From contig NZ_PDBX01000001.1 in assembly GCF_002564105.1 (NCBI RefSeq), positions 806,001 to 870,000 of the forward strand: DNA of 64,000 nt, given 5' to 3'. Positions 1-8,583 of this stretch are shown one piece after another. The position numbers were made by a program, and so were the translations under genes. The stretch comes from Collimonas sp. PA-H2 (GTDB lineage Bacteria > Pseudomonadota > Gammaproteobacteria > Burkholderiales > Burkholderiaceae_D). Below the pieces are notes generated by a model. It worked only from the letters and a program-made list of their open reading frames with translations, had not been told where the DNA came from and searched no databases. The first letter of the stretch is position 1. Each line of letters starts with the position of its first letter.

Positions 1-521
1 CCGGCTTGCGCCGGGATCAGCGAATAGCGCTCGGTGAAGCTGCGGCTGCGTATGGTCAAATAGTGTTCGCGCTGCTCTTTCCACTCCGCCAGGTCGTCGG
101 CATCGACGGTGCCCAGCAGCGGTGGCTTGGGCTGCAGCATCAAGGCGCCGAATTTACCGTCGGCGTCGAGCACATACCAGCGCTCGATCAGCGACTGGTA
201 GTCTTTCAGGGAAGCCTGCCTGCCGTCTCGTGCAGTGGCCAGCTCGGCGCGCGTCCGTATCTGGCGCCAGCGCTCCAGCCCCTTGCGCATGGCGGCGCCT
301 GCCTCCGGCTTGTTCTGGTTTTCCAGGAAACGGGCATAGGCCAGGAATTCGAATTCCGGTAGGCGCGACTCGACCAGGTAATACTCGGCAGCCGGCTCCA
401 TATGGCTGCGTTCACCCCACTGGATACCGAAATAGATCAACAGGTTGACCAGCACCAGCAGGATCGTGACCAGCGGCGGACGCCTCCAGTCTGGTTTACG
501 GTCTACCGGGATGATCAGCAT
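1..521 (-). CDS. Rhomboid-family intramembrane serine protease, N-terminal part (cut by window edge)
   Basis: The reading frame starts at an ATG at 521 and stays open to the window edge, so only about the first 173 residues are present. The N-terminus (MLIIPVDRKPDWRRPP followed by a hydrophobic stretch at about residues 17-33) is the typical start of bacterial rhomboid proteases, with the first membrane helix near the start. A hydrophilic region rich in Glu/Arg follows, before the expected catalytic GxSG and His helices, which lie outside the window. Family assignment rests on the N-terminus only; the active site cannot be checked here. Confidence 0.7.
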   Translation of the reverse strand, partial: MLIIPVDRKPDWRRPPLVTILLVLVNLLIYFGIQWGERSHMEPAAEYYLVESRLPEFEFLAYARFLENQNKPEAGAAMRKGLERWRQIRTRAELATARDGRQASLKDYQSLIERWYVLDADGKFGALMLQPKPPLLGTVDADDLAEWKEQREHYLTIRSRSFTERYSLIPAQA

Positions 522-636
522 GGCGGCTCAGGAGCAGGTCAGAATTTTCGATAGCGTGATTTTACCCAGTCATTGCCACCCGGCACCGTTATTTTTTACG
601 CATCGGCTTTCTTCCGGCCTGGCCGGACGTCCTGCC

Positions 637-1191
637 TCACGCTTTCAAGGCCGGTTCAGGCTGCGCCGGCTGCAACAGTGGCCGCTCGACGTACTCCACC
701 GCCAAACCCTGGGCCTGCATCCAGTCGGCCACGGCATGGCCGGTACCGGCGCGCCACGGCCGCAATGCGGCTGGTTCCAGCAGGCGGTATTCCAGCAACT
801 CTGGTGATAGCCGGACCGTGCCGGTGGCCTTGACGTGATAGGCGATGATCAGTTCGTTCTTGCGGATGAACTCATACACGCCGACCAGGCTGATCTGCTG
901 GGCGTCGAGGTTGGTTTCTTCCTTGAGCTCGCGCGCAATCCCCTGCTCCGGCGTTTCATCGCGTTCCATGAATCCGGTGATCAGCGCAAACATGCCCTCC
1001 GTCCATGCCGCATTGCGCGCCAGCAGGATCTTGCCGTCGATCTCGACGATCGCGGCCAGCACCGGCAGCGGATTGTCCCAATGCGTCCAGTGCCCCTCGG
1101 GACAAGCCAGGCGCAATTTGCCGCCTTCGTCTTCATCAGCACGTTGTACCAGCGACGCGGCGCAGACCGGACAGTATTTGAATTCACTCAT
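637..1191 (-). CDS. NUDIX hydrolase with N-terminal zinc-ribbon
   Basis: This 184-residue protein carries a Nudix box at residues 73-95 (G73, E79, R87-E88, E91-E92), the Mg-binding helix that hydrolyses nucleoside diphosphates linked to another moiety. The canonical glycine near the end of the box is Asn94. The N-terminus has C7/C10 and C30 with H34, a zinc-ribbon arrangement like that of NudC-type NADH/NAD-cap pyrophosphatases, but the protein is shorter than NudC. The exact substrate (NADH, ADP-ribose, other) cannot be told. It lies downstream of alaS on the same strand, separated by a probable terminator. Confidence 0.85.
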   Translation of the reverse strand: MSEFKYCPVCAASLVQRADEDEGGKLRLACPEGHWTHWDNPLPVLAAIVEIDGKILLARNAAWTEGMFALITGFMERDETPEQGIARELKEETNLDAQQISLVGVYEFIRKNELIIAYHVKATGTVRLSPELLEYRLLEPAALRPWRAGTGHAVADWMQAQGLAVEYVERPLLQPAQPEPALKA

Positions 1192-1220
1192 GATGGTTGT
1201 TATTGGTTGGAGACGGAATG

Positions 1221-1276
1221 AAAAAAGCGGGAAGAACCAATCCGCGATACTACTGCGATTTGATGCCTCCCGCTTT
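1221..1276 (-). terminator. Probable rho-independent terminator after alaS
   Basis: Read on the minus strand, an AAAGCGGGA arm (from 1276) pairs with TTCCCGCTTT and is followed by a T-run (complement of the A-run at 1221-1226). The loop between the arms is long, about 37 bases, so folding strength is less certain than for the other terminators in the window. Confidence 0.45.
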
Positions 1277-1314
1277 GTCGGTCCCGCTTTCAGGACCGCT
1301 GGCTCAGAGCCGCT

Positions 1315-3939
1315 TTAGGCCCGTTCGCCGACCCAGGCCGCAACGCCCTGCAAGGCCGCCGCCAGGCCGCTCGGATCGGTGCCGCCGGCCTGCGCCATGT
1401 CAGGACGGCCGCCGCCCTTGCCGCCCACTTGCTGGGCGACGAAGTTGACCAGCTCGCCGGCCTTGACCTTGGCGGTGGCGTCGGCAGTGACGCCGGCGAT
1501 CAGGCTGACCTTGCCATCCTTGACCGCAGCCAGCACGATGGCCGCGGTTTTCAGCTTGTCTTTCAGCTTGTCCATGGTTTCGCGCAGAGTGGCGCTGTCG
1601 GCGCCTTCCAGCGTCGCCGCCAGCACCTTGATGCCGTTGACGTCGACCGCCTGCAGCACCAGCTCGTCGCCCTGGTTGGCCGCCAGCTTCGACTTCAGGC
1701 TGCTCAGTTCTTTTTCCAGCGCCTTGACGTGATCCTGCACCTGCGCGATGCGCTGGGTCAGTTCTTCCGGCTGCGCTTTCAATGCAGCGGCAGCTTCGCT
1801 GACGCGGTTGCTCAAGCTTTGCACCAGCGCCAGGCCGGCTTCGCCGGTGACCGCTTCGATACGGCGGATACCGGCGGCAACGCCGCCTTCGCCGACGATC
1901 TTGAACAAGCCGATATCGCCGGTGCGGCTGACGTGGGTGCCGCCGCATAATTCACGCGAAGTGCCGATCGACAGCACCCGCACTTCATCGCCGTATTTTT
2001 CGCCGAACAAGGCCATGGCGCCGGCGCCGACGGCATCGTCGAACGACATCAATTTAGCTTCGGTGGCGACGTTGGCGAGGATTTCGCGGTTGACGATTTC
2101 TTCGATGCGGCGGATTTCATCGGCGCTGACCGGCGCGTTGTGGCTGAAATCGAAACGGGTCTTGTCGGCGTCGACCAGCGAACCCTTTTGCGCCACATGC
2201 GCGCCCAGCACTTCACGCAATGCCTTGTGCATCAGGTGGGTGGCCGAGTGATTGCGGATGGTGCGGCCGCGCACCGCGATATCGACTTTGGCGTTGAGCT
2301 TGTCGCCGACCGCCAGCGAACCGCTGCGCAGATTGCCGTGATGACCGAATACTTCGGCCTGGATTTTCAGCGTATCGGTCACTGCGAACAGCGCTCCGGC
2401 GGCTTCCAGCACGCCGCAGTCGCCGACCTGGCCGCCAGATTCAGCATAGAACGGCGTGGTGTCGAGCACCACAATGGCGTCCTGGCCGGCTTCGATTTTC
2501 TGCACCGCGCTGCCATCCACGTACAAGGCCAGCACTTTGGCTTCATGCGCCAGCTCGTCATAACCGACGAAACGGGTCTTGTCGCCGCTGTATTCCACAG
2601 CCGCTGTCATTTTGAATTTACCGCCCTCGCGCGCTGCCGTTTTCTGGCGTTCCATGGCTGCCGCAAACCCGGCTTCGTCCAGTTCGATTTCGCGTTCGCG
2701 GCAGATATCCGCCGTCAAATCCAGCGGGAAGCCAAACGTGTCATACAAGGTAAACGCTGTGGCGCCGCTCAGTTTCTTCGGATTCTTGAGCAGCTCGGCC
2801 TCCAGAATCTTCATGCCGTGTTCCAGCGTTTCGCCGAAGCGCTCTTCTTCCTGCTTCAGGATCTGCTCGACGCGCTCGGCAGCCGCCGGCAACTCGGGAT
2901 AGGCAGCGCCCATTTCCAGCGCCAGGTCCTTGACCAGCTTGTAGAAGAACGGCTTGGTCTGGCCCAGCTTGTGGCCATGGCGCAGCGCGCGGCGGATGAT
3001 GCGGCGCAGCACGTAGCCGCGGCCTTCATTGCCGGGGATCACGCCGTCGACCACCAGGAAGGAACAGGCGCGGATGTGATCGGCGATCACTTTCAGCGAA
3101 TTGTTTGCCAGGTCGGTGATATTGGTTTCACGCGCGGCGGCCTTGATCAGGCGCTGGAACAGGTCGATTTCATAGTTGCTGTGCACATGCTGCAACACCG
3201 CGGCCAGGCGCTCCAGGCCCATGCCGGTGTCGACGCATTGCTTAGGCAGCGGCGTCAGGGTGGCGGCGCCGGTTTTCGGGTCGATCTGGCGATCGAACTG
3301 CATGAACACGTTGTTCCAGATTTCGATGTAGCGGTCGCCGTCCTGCTCCGGGCTGCCCGGAGGACCGCCCCAGACGTCAGGACCGTGGTCGTAGAAAATC
3401 TCGGAACAAGGGCCGCACGGACCGGTGTCGGCCATCTGCCAGAAATTGTCCGAAGCGTAAGGCGCGCCCTTGTTGTCGCCGATGCGCACGATGCGTTCTT
3501 TCGGCAGACCGATGACCTTGTGCCAGATATCGTAGGCTTCGTCGTCGGTTTCATACACCGTGGCCCACAGTTTATCGGCCGGCAGGCCGTACACCTTGGT
3601 CAGCAGCTCCCAGGCCCAGACCAGCGAATCGTGCTTGAAGTAGTCGCCGAACGACCAGTTGCCCAGCATTTCGAAAAAAGTATGGTGGCGCGCGGTATAG
3701 CCGACGTTTTCCAGGTCGTTGTGCTTGCCGCCGGCGCGCAGGCAGCGCTGCACCGAGGTGGCGCGCACGTAGTTGCGCTTTTCGGTGCCCAGGAACACGT
3801 CCTTGAACTGCACCATACCGGAGTTGGTAAACAGCAGGGTCGGATCGTTGCCGGGGACCAGGCTCGACGAGCGCACGATGGTGTGCCCTTTGGATTCAAA
3901 GAATTTGAGAAACTTTTCGCGGATTTCGGCTGAGTTCAT
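1315..3939 (-). CDS. alaS: Alanyl-tRNA synthetase
   Basis: Class II synthetase charging tRNA-Ala, 874 residues from the ATG at 3939. The frame stays open 51 codons further upstream, but family members begin at the [11 protein letters not shown] sequence used here. Visible features are the N-terminal catalytic region ([34 protein letters not shown]), the editing domain with the zinc ligands HSATH at 564-568 and C665-GGT-H669, and a C-terminal region ending in a Gly-rich [15 protein letters not shown] segment typical of the C-Ala domain. Length matches bacterial AlaRS. No frameshift or missing motif was seen. Confidence 0.98.
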   Translation of the reverse strand: MNSAEIREKFLKFFESKGHTIVRSSSLVPGNDPTLLFTNSGMVQFKDVFLGTEKRNYVRATSVQRCLRAGGKHNDLENVGYTARHHTFFEMLGNWSFGDYFKHDSLVWAWELLTKVYGLPADKLWATVYETDDEAYDIWHKVIGLPKERIVRIGDNKGAPYASDNFWQMADTGPCGPCSEIFYDHGPDVWGGPPGSPEQDGDRYIEIWNNVFMQFDRQIDPKTGAATLTPLPKQCVDTGMGLERLAAVLQHVHSNYEIDLFQRLIKAAARETNITDLANNSLKVIADHIRACSFLVVDGVIPGNEGRGYVLRRIIRRALRHGHKLGQTKPFFYKLVKDLALEMGAAYPELPAAAERVEQILKQEEERFGETLEHGMKILEAELLKNPKKLSGATAFTLYDTFGFPLDLTADICREREIELDEAGFAAAMERQKTAAREGGKFKMTAAVEYSGDKTRFVGYDELAHEAKVLALYVDGSAVQKIEAGQDAIVVLDTTPFYAESGGQVGDCGVLEAAGALFAVTDTLKIQAEVFGHHGNLRSGSLAVGDKLNAKVDIAVRGRTIRNHSATHLMHKALREVLGAHVAQKGSLVDADKTRFDFSHNAPVSADEIRRIEEIVNREILANVATEAKLMSFDDAVGAGAMALFGEKYGDEVRVLSIGTSRELCGGTHVSRTGDIGLFKIVGEGGVAAGIRRIEAVTGEAGLALVQSLSNRVSEAAAALKAQPEELTQRIAQVQDHVKALEKELSSLKSKLAANQGDELVLQAVDVNGIKVLAATLEGADSATLRETMDKLKDKLKTAAIVLAAVKDGKVSLIAGVTADATAKVKAGELVNFVAQQVGGKGGGRPDMAQAGGTDPSGLAAALQGVAAWVGERA

Positions 3940-4093
3940 GTTCTTGGGCAAAAAATGAAACGGAATAAAGGCAATCGACATTCGACAGCGCGACGAAACC
4001 GGAGGCCGGTCCATACGGCGTTGCCAAATAAGTACTTTTGCAAACCTTCGATTATACGTGATACCTGCCGGGCGATTCAGCAGGAAGTGCATG

Positions 4094-4128
4094 AAAAAAG
4101 CCCGGCGGGATCACTCCCGGCGGGCTTT
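4094..4128 (-). terminator. Rho-independent terminator for the small exported protein gene at 4214-4438
   Basis: A 14-bp stem with one mismatch (AAAGCCCGGCGGGA against TCCCGGCGGGCTTT, plus-strand reading 4097-4128) is followed on the minus strand by six T residues (complement of 4094-4099). It separates the exported-protein genes from alaS. Confidence 0.85.
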
Positions 4129-4213
4129 CAATGATATCAGGTAAGGAATTCAGATAAATCCGGCCTGAATCCGCCCCGGTATCCGCTGCACTGCGCAGCC
4201 GTACTGCGCGCTA

Positions 4214-4438
4214 TTAAGCGCCTTTGTTCACTGGTGTGGCTGTGATCTTGTGGCTCTTGTGGTGATGCTTTTTGTGCTTTTTCGCGGCTGCGGCTGGAGC
4301 TGCATCCGGAGCAGCGGCAGCAGGAGCGGCCATCGGTGCTGCAGGCGCTGGAGCCGGGGCTGGAGCAGCGGTTTGCGCCATGACTGGCAGAGCGAAAGCA
4401 GCGACAACTACGGCAGCCAGCAATTTATTGATCTTCAT
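4214..4438 (-). CDS. Small exported Ala/Pro-rich protein with basic Lys/His tail
   Basis: This 74-residue protein has a clear Sec signal peptide (MKINKLLAAVVVAAFALPVMAQ, cleavage expected after Ala21). A low-complexity Ala/Pro stretch follows to about residue 52, then a Lys/His cluster (KKHKKHHHKSHK). The composition recalls acid-shock (Asr-type) periplasmic proteins, which have similar Ala/Pro and Lys/His content, but no specific homology can be proved from this length. The His cluster could bind metal or protons. AAGGATTTCAAA just before the ATG is a good ribosome-binding site. A strong terminator follows at 4094-4128. Confidence 0.7.
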   Translation of the reverse strand: MKINKLLAAVVVAAFALPVMAQTAAPAPAPAPAAPMAAPAAAAPDAAPAAAAKKHKKHHHKSHKITATPVNKGA

Positions 4439-4500
4439 TTTGAAATCCTTTTCAGTTAAATAAAAACAAGTGAATTTATTGCACTAAAGATAACACAGGA

Positions 4501-5088
4501 TCAGCCATTCGTCTTGTCACGATGAATACGACCTGAAACTCGGTTCTGCACTCGATTAACGCGGGCCTGTTCATTTGCGTTGACATGACCGTTGCGGGCA
4601 ACGCGGGCTTCGGTGCGGTCGACATGCGCTTCGCCGCGCTGCAGATTGCCGACCTGGCGCTTGTCCAGGCTGCCGGACTTGATGCCGTTTTCGATCCGCT
4701 GCTCCTGATTGGCGTTGCGCTGCACATCGGCCTGCATGCGCTGGCTGGAGACCGAGTTCGGATTGCCGACCGCGCCGTTATGCTTGTCTGCATTGATATT
4801 CTGGCTGACCTTGTTCTGCATGCCCTGGATCCGGGCTTTTTCCGCGGGGCTCAGGTTGCCGTTCTTGAGGGCATTGGCTTCGGTGCGGTCGACCCGGGCT
4901 TCCTGATGCTCCAGCTGGCCGGCTTCGCGCGTGGTCAGCTGGCCGGACTTGAGGCCGCTTTCGATCCGGTTCTGCTGGTTGACGTTGCGCTGGGTTTCGC
5001 TGGCGGCGGTCTGGGCGAAGACCGGCGCTGCCAACAAGGTGGTCACGAGCGCGGTCAGCAGGAAGGAGATCGATTTTGTGGTTTTCAT
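4501..5088 (-). CDS. Exported protein made of two 72-residue repeats
   Basis: The ATG at 5088 is preceded by GAAAGGATTACC, a good ribosome-binding site, and gives a 195-residue protein; an in-frame start at 5136 would bury the signal peptide. Residues 1-25 are a Sec signal peptide ending AAPVFAQ. The mature part is a gapless internal duplication: residues 34-105 and 124-195 share about half their positions (RN-NQ--RIE-G-KSG, E-A-VDRTEA, Q-N-VS, DK-NG). Each unit is charged, Gln/Asn-rich and probably helical. Similar repeat proteins occur in Burkholderiales without known function. It is co-directional with the exported protein 62 bp downstream. Confidence 0.8.
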   Translation of the reverse strand: MKTTKSISFLLTALVTTLLAAPVFAQTAASETQRNVNQQNRIESGLKSGQLTTREAGQLEHQEARVDRTEANALKNGNLSPAEKARIQGMQNKVSQNINADKHNGAVGNPNSVSSQRMQADVQRNANQEQRIENGIKSGSLDKRQVGNLQRGEAHVDRTEARVARNGHVNANEQARVNRVQNRVSGRIHRDKTNG

Positions 5089-5212
5089 GGTAATCCTTTC
5101 GGTTAGGCTGGTTGGGCTGATGAGCAGCTTGCTCATGTGACCTTAAACGCCAGCCATGACGGTACGCCGACCAAGGATTTGTAAGCCATGTAACGAATCG
5201 TAAAACCAAATA

Positions 5213-5989
5213 TTAGGCAAAGTCGGCCGCAATCAGATCGATCCGGTCGGTGCACAAACCGTCCACGCCCCAGCCCAGTATCTCGGTCGCCCGCGTCGGC
5301 GTATTCACGGTATAGCAAAACAGGCCGTAGCCGGCCTGCTTGACCGCCTGGGCCTGCATCGGCGACAGGTATTTGTGATTGGTATGCAGGGCCACCGCAT
5401 CCAGCTCCACCAGCCGTTGCTGCCAGTCGTCCTCGATGGCGTCGCTCAGGAAACCGCGCGGGATGTCCGGCGCCGCGACTTGGGCGGCGCGCAGCGCATC
5501 AAAGGAAAACGAAGAAAACAAGGGCAAGGCCGGATCCGGCCAGGTGCCCTGGCCTGCTGCTGCGTGAGCCGCCAGTTCGGCCTCGAAGACTTCCTCGGTC
5601 AGCTGCGCCACTACGCGTCCGGTCTCTATCTCAAAACCCTCGGCCGGCTTGATTTCGACATTCATCCAGATCGCGTTCTGGCGGCAGAAGTCCAGCACCT
5701 GGCGATAAGTGCAGATGCGCTCGCCGGCAAACTGCGGCCCCAGCCAGCTGCCGGCATCCATGGCTGTCAGCTGGTCAGCGTTGAAATCGGCGACTTTGCC
5801 GACGCCGCGCACGGTGCGGCCGAACACAGCATCGTGCATCAGGATCGGCACGCCGTCACGCGACAGCATGACGTCGAACTCGACCGCGTGGAAACCGTGC
5901 TCCAGGCCGCAGCGCATGGCCGCAATGGTATTTTCCGGAGCCAGCGTACCGCCGCCGCGATGCGCGACTATTTTGGGATAAGGCCACAT
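5213..5989 (-). CDS. ugpQ: Glycerophosphodiester phosphodiesterase (UgpQ-like, cytosolic)
   Basis: The enzyme hydrolyses glycerophosphodiesters to sn-glycerol-3-phosphate and an alcohol. From the ATG at 5989 (preceded by AGAGAAGATTC) it has 258 residues, close to E. coli UgpQ, and no signal peptide, so it is cytosolic. The GDPD signature is complete: H10-R11, E19-N20, E37, D39 and H52-D53. A further 18 in-frame upstream codons are probably not translated. It stands alone; no ugp transporter genes are adjacent. The ugpQ symbol is by similarity. Confidence 0.9.
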   Translation of the reverse strand: MWPYPKIVAHRGGGTLAPENTIAAMRCGLEHGFHAVEFDVMLSRDGVPILMHDAVFGRTVRGVGKVADFNADQLTAMDAGSWLGPQFAGERICTYRQVLDFCRQNAIWMNVEIKPAEGFEIETGRVVAQLTEEVFEAELAAHAAAGQGTWPDPALPLFSSFSFDALRAAQVAAPDIPRGFLSDAIEDDWQQRLVELDAVALHTNHKYLSPMQAQAVKQAGYGLFCYTVNTPTRATEILGWGVDGLCTDRIDLIAADFA

Positions 5990-6207
5990 GAATCTTCTCT
6001 TTCTATCGAATAAACAAGAATGACAGGCGTATTTTGCAAGCATGTGCTGCTGTCGTTAACCTCATTCTTAATGGATTTAAGTATTTTGGCAATCGGCGAC
6101 TGCCGGCGGCGATTCGCGCCATGCAATCCCGCTTTCGTCGCATACCGCTTTTTGGCGATAGCGAGCCGGCCCAGAATAGCCTCATTCCCACTCCAGCAAG
6201 GACTGCC

Positions 6208-6492
6208 ATGAACGACGCCAACCAGAATTTGCAGGACGCCCGCCGCCAGGTCGAACGGAAAATCGGCTTTTATCTGCACCTGGCGGTCTATTTGATTGTA
6301 AACAGCGGCCTGTTGCTGTTGAATTTCTTGCATAATCCCGGTCAGCCTTGGGTGCTGGGACCGCTCCTGGGCTGGGGCATCGGCTTGCTGTTTCACGGCC
6401 TGGCGGTGTTCCTCAGAGACCCGGGTGCGCAGTGGAAGCAGCGCATGATAGAACGAGAATTACAAAAACATCACCCTACTCCGCCAACATGA
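6208..6492 (+). CDS. 2TM-domain membrane protein, first gene of a LytS/LytR-type operon
   Basis: This 94-residue protein starts at the ATG at 6208 (AAGGACTGCC upstream). It has two hydrophobic helices at about residues 22-40 and 48-67 flanked by charged ends, matching the 2TM domain family often found next to, or fused with, histidine kinases of the His_kinase/LytS type. Its stop overlaps the kinase start by ATGA, so the two are translationally coupled. A role as a small membrane partner of the kinase is inferred from this coupling only. Confidence 0.8.
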   Translation: MNDANQNLQDARRQVERKIGFYLHLAVYLIVNSGLLLLNFLHNPGQPWVLGPLLGWGIGLLFHGLAVFLRDPGAQWKQRMIERELQKHHPTPPT

Positions 6493-7601
6493 AGCCAAGC
6501 ACTACAACACCGCCAAGCGCATTGCCGCCCACCGCCGAACCGCTGGCGCGGCGTCTGCTGCGCACCCTGTACATCAATCTCGGCATCGACGTCATGTGCG
6601 CCGTGATTGTGACTTACGTGATGCGCCTCAGCGACCAGTTCCTGCCTAACCTGGTGTTTTCGCTGTGCATAGGCCTGACGGCGATGGTGCTGATTGAAGC
6701 CGGCCGCTCGCTGGTCTGGCGCAACGCTTCGCCGCCCAAAGTGCATTTCCTCGCTTACATACTGGTGGCGGCAGGCATCGCCCAATTTATCGGCATCCGC
6801 CTGGCCGACCTGCTGCTCGGACTGCCCACAGATAATTTTTCTTCTATGTATATGAATGTAAGCGGCCTCGGCCTGGTTATCCTGACAGTTTCGGTCTGCG
6901 TCGGCGCCACCCTGTTTTTCTGGAACCTCAGCACGCTGGCCGAACTGCGCAACCAGGCCGCCACCGAAAGAGCGCGCGCCGTCGCCGTCGAAAAACAAGC
7001 CTTGCAGGCGCAGCTGCAGATGCTGCAGGCGCAGATCGAACCGCATATGCTGTTCAATACGCTGGCCACCTTGCAAAGCCTGATCGCGCTGGATGCGCCA
7101 CGGGCGCAGCAGATGCTGGACCAGCTGATCCAATTCCTGCGCGCTTCGCTGTCTTCCTCGCGCATCGAGCAAACCACGCTGGCGCAGGAATTCAGCCTGA
7201 TGGAAGCCTATCTGGAACTGATGTCGCTGCGCATGGGCAGCCGCCTCAGCTTCGAACTGCAACTGCCGGCGGCGCTGCGCGATACCGTGATTGCGCCGAT
7301 GCTGCTGCAGCCGCTGGTGGAAAACGCCATCAAGCATGGCCTGGAACCGAAGATCGAAGGCGGCCGCATCGAAGTCAGCGCCAGCCGCCAGGGCCAGTTG
7401 CTGCTGCTCGACGTCAGCGATACCGGCCTCGGGCTGGCGGCCGAACCGCTACAGACGCCTGCCAGCCACGGCAGCCACATCGGCCTCAGCAATATCCACG
7501 AACGTCTGCAGGCGCTGTACGGTTCGCAGGCCAGCCTGAGCGTCAAGCCCAATCTGCCGCATGGCGTCACCGCCCAACTCCAACTACCTGTCCTGTCATG
7601 A
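6489..7601 (+). CDS. Sensor histidine kinase, LytS/YehU (His_kinase) family
   Basis: This 370-residue kinase overlaps the 2TM gene by four bases. Four hydrophobic segments (about residues 26-46, 53-71, 87-109, 124-146) form a membrane input domain. A helical linker leads to the His_kinase motif with phospho-acceptor H186 in AQIEPHMLFN. The ATP-binding domain shows the N box VENAIKHGL (277-285) and G1 box DTGLGL (311-316). There is no recognisable ligand-binding domain in the cytoplasm, so the signal is unknown. It overlaps the downstream LytTR regulator by ATGA; the two form a two-component pair. Confidence 0.92.
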   Translation: MKPSTTTPPSALPPTAEPLARRLLRTLYINLGIDVMCAVIVTYVMRLSDQFLPNLVFSLCIGLTAMVLIEAGRSLVWRNASPPKVHFLAYILVAAGIAQFIGIRLADLLLGLPTDNFSSMYMNVSGLGLVILTVSVCVGATLFFWNLSTLAELRNQAATERARAVAVEKQALQAQLQMLQAQIEPHMLFNTLATLQSLIALDAPRAQQMLDQLIQFLRASLSSSRIEQTTLAQEFSLMEAYLELMSLRMGSRLSFELQLPAALRDTVIAPMLLQPLVENAIKHGLEPKIEGGRIEVSASRQGQLLLLDVSDTGLGLAAEPLQTPASHGSHIGLSNIHERLQALYGSQASLSVKPNLPHGVTAQLQLPVLS

Positions 7602-8392
7602 CTACACCATCCAATCTGCGCGCCCTGATAGCCGAAGACGAACCGATCCTGGCGGCGGCGCTGCTGCAAGCCTTGCAGCGCCTGTGGCCGGAACTGCAGA
7701 TCGTCGCCAGCGTCGACAACGGCCTGGCGGTGGTCGAACAAACCTTGAAGCAGCGTCCCGACATCCTGTTCCTGGATATCAAGATGCCCGGCAAAAGCGG
7801 CCTGGAAGCGGCCCAGGAACTGGCTGAGGAATGGCCGGAGAATGAAGCGTTCCCGCTGATCGTGTTTGTCACCGCCTACGACGAATATGCGATCTCCGCC
7901 TTCGAACATGCCGCCGCCGATTACGTGCTGAAGCCGATCAGCGATGCCCGCCTGGGCAAGACCATCGCCCGCCTGCAGCAGCGCCTGCAACAAAACGGCG
8001 ACGGCAATGCCGCGCTCGACCGCCTGATCGGCCAGTTGCACAATATGCAACCCCGCACCAATACCGAACCGCTGACCATGATACGCGCCGCAGTCGGCAA
8101 CCAGATCCGCATGATCCCGATCAACGAGGTGATCTATTTCGAAGCCAGCGACAAATACATCAACGTCGTCACCGCCGACAGCGAATCGCTGATACGCACC
8201 AGCCTCAAGGAATTGCTGCCGCAGATCGACAGCCGCCAGTTCTGGCAGGTGCACCGCGGCACCATCGTCAACCACCAGTGCATCCAGATGGCGATACGCG
8301 ACGAAAGCGGCAAGCTGTCCCTGAAACTGCGCGGCCGTGGCGAAAGCCTGGCGGTCAGCCGGGTATTCGCGTATCTTTTCAAGCAAATGTAG
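7598..8392 (+). CDS. LytTR-family response regulator
   Basis: This 264-residue regulator has a receiver domain at residues 1-125 with acidic residues E13-D14-E15, phospho-acceptor D60 (FLDIKMPG), T92 and K112. A LytTR DNA-binding domain follows at about 160-262 (VIYFEASDKYINVVT, FWQVHRGTIVNHQCI). It resembles the AlgR/YehT/LytR group. Translation is coupled to the kinase gene. Targets are not evident; LytTR proteins bind direct repeats and no such site was identified with confidence in the window. Confidence 0.93.
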   Translation: MTTPSNLRALIAEDEPILAAALLQALQRLWPELQIVASVDNGLAVVEQTLKQRPDILFLDIKMPGKSGLEAAQELAEEWPENEAFPLIVFVTAYDEYAISAFEHAAADYVLKPISDARLGKTIARLQQRLQQNGDGNAALDRLIGQLHNMQPRTNTEPLTMIRAAVGNQIRMIPINEVIYFEASDKYINVVTADSESLIRTSLKELLPQIDSRQFWQVHRGTIVNHQCIQMAIRDESGKLSLKLRGRGESLAVSRVFAYLFKQM

Positions 8393-8583
8393 GGGACAGC
8401 GCTTTGCACGGGACTGATGGCGGCCGGGATATCGTTTTGACAACAAATTCGCGCGCCCCATCAGCCTTTTTGCGATTGCTAAACCGCAGTGCAACAAAAT
8501 CCCTAGTGGGCTGCCTGCAAAGCGCCACGCTACGGTAAAATGAGTCATCACCTCATTCTGCAAAGCGTATAAATAAATCCTCC

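Noticed and set aside
2140..3933. Long open frame antisense to alaS (about 600 codons)
   Set aside because: It mirrors the codon structure of a highly conserved gene on the other strand and has no recognisable domain. Similar long antisense frames occur opposite fadE, betA/betB and the metal ATPase, as expected from GC-rich codon bias.
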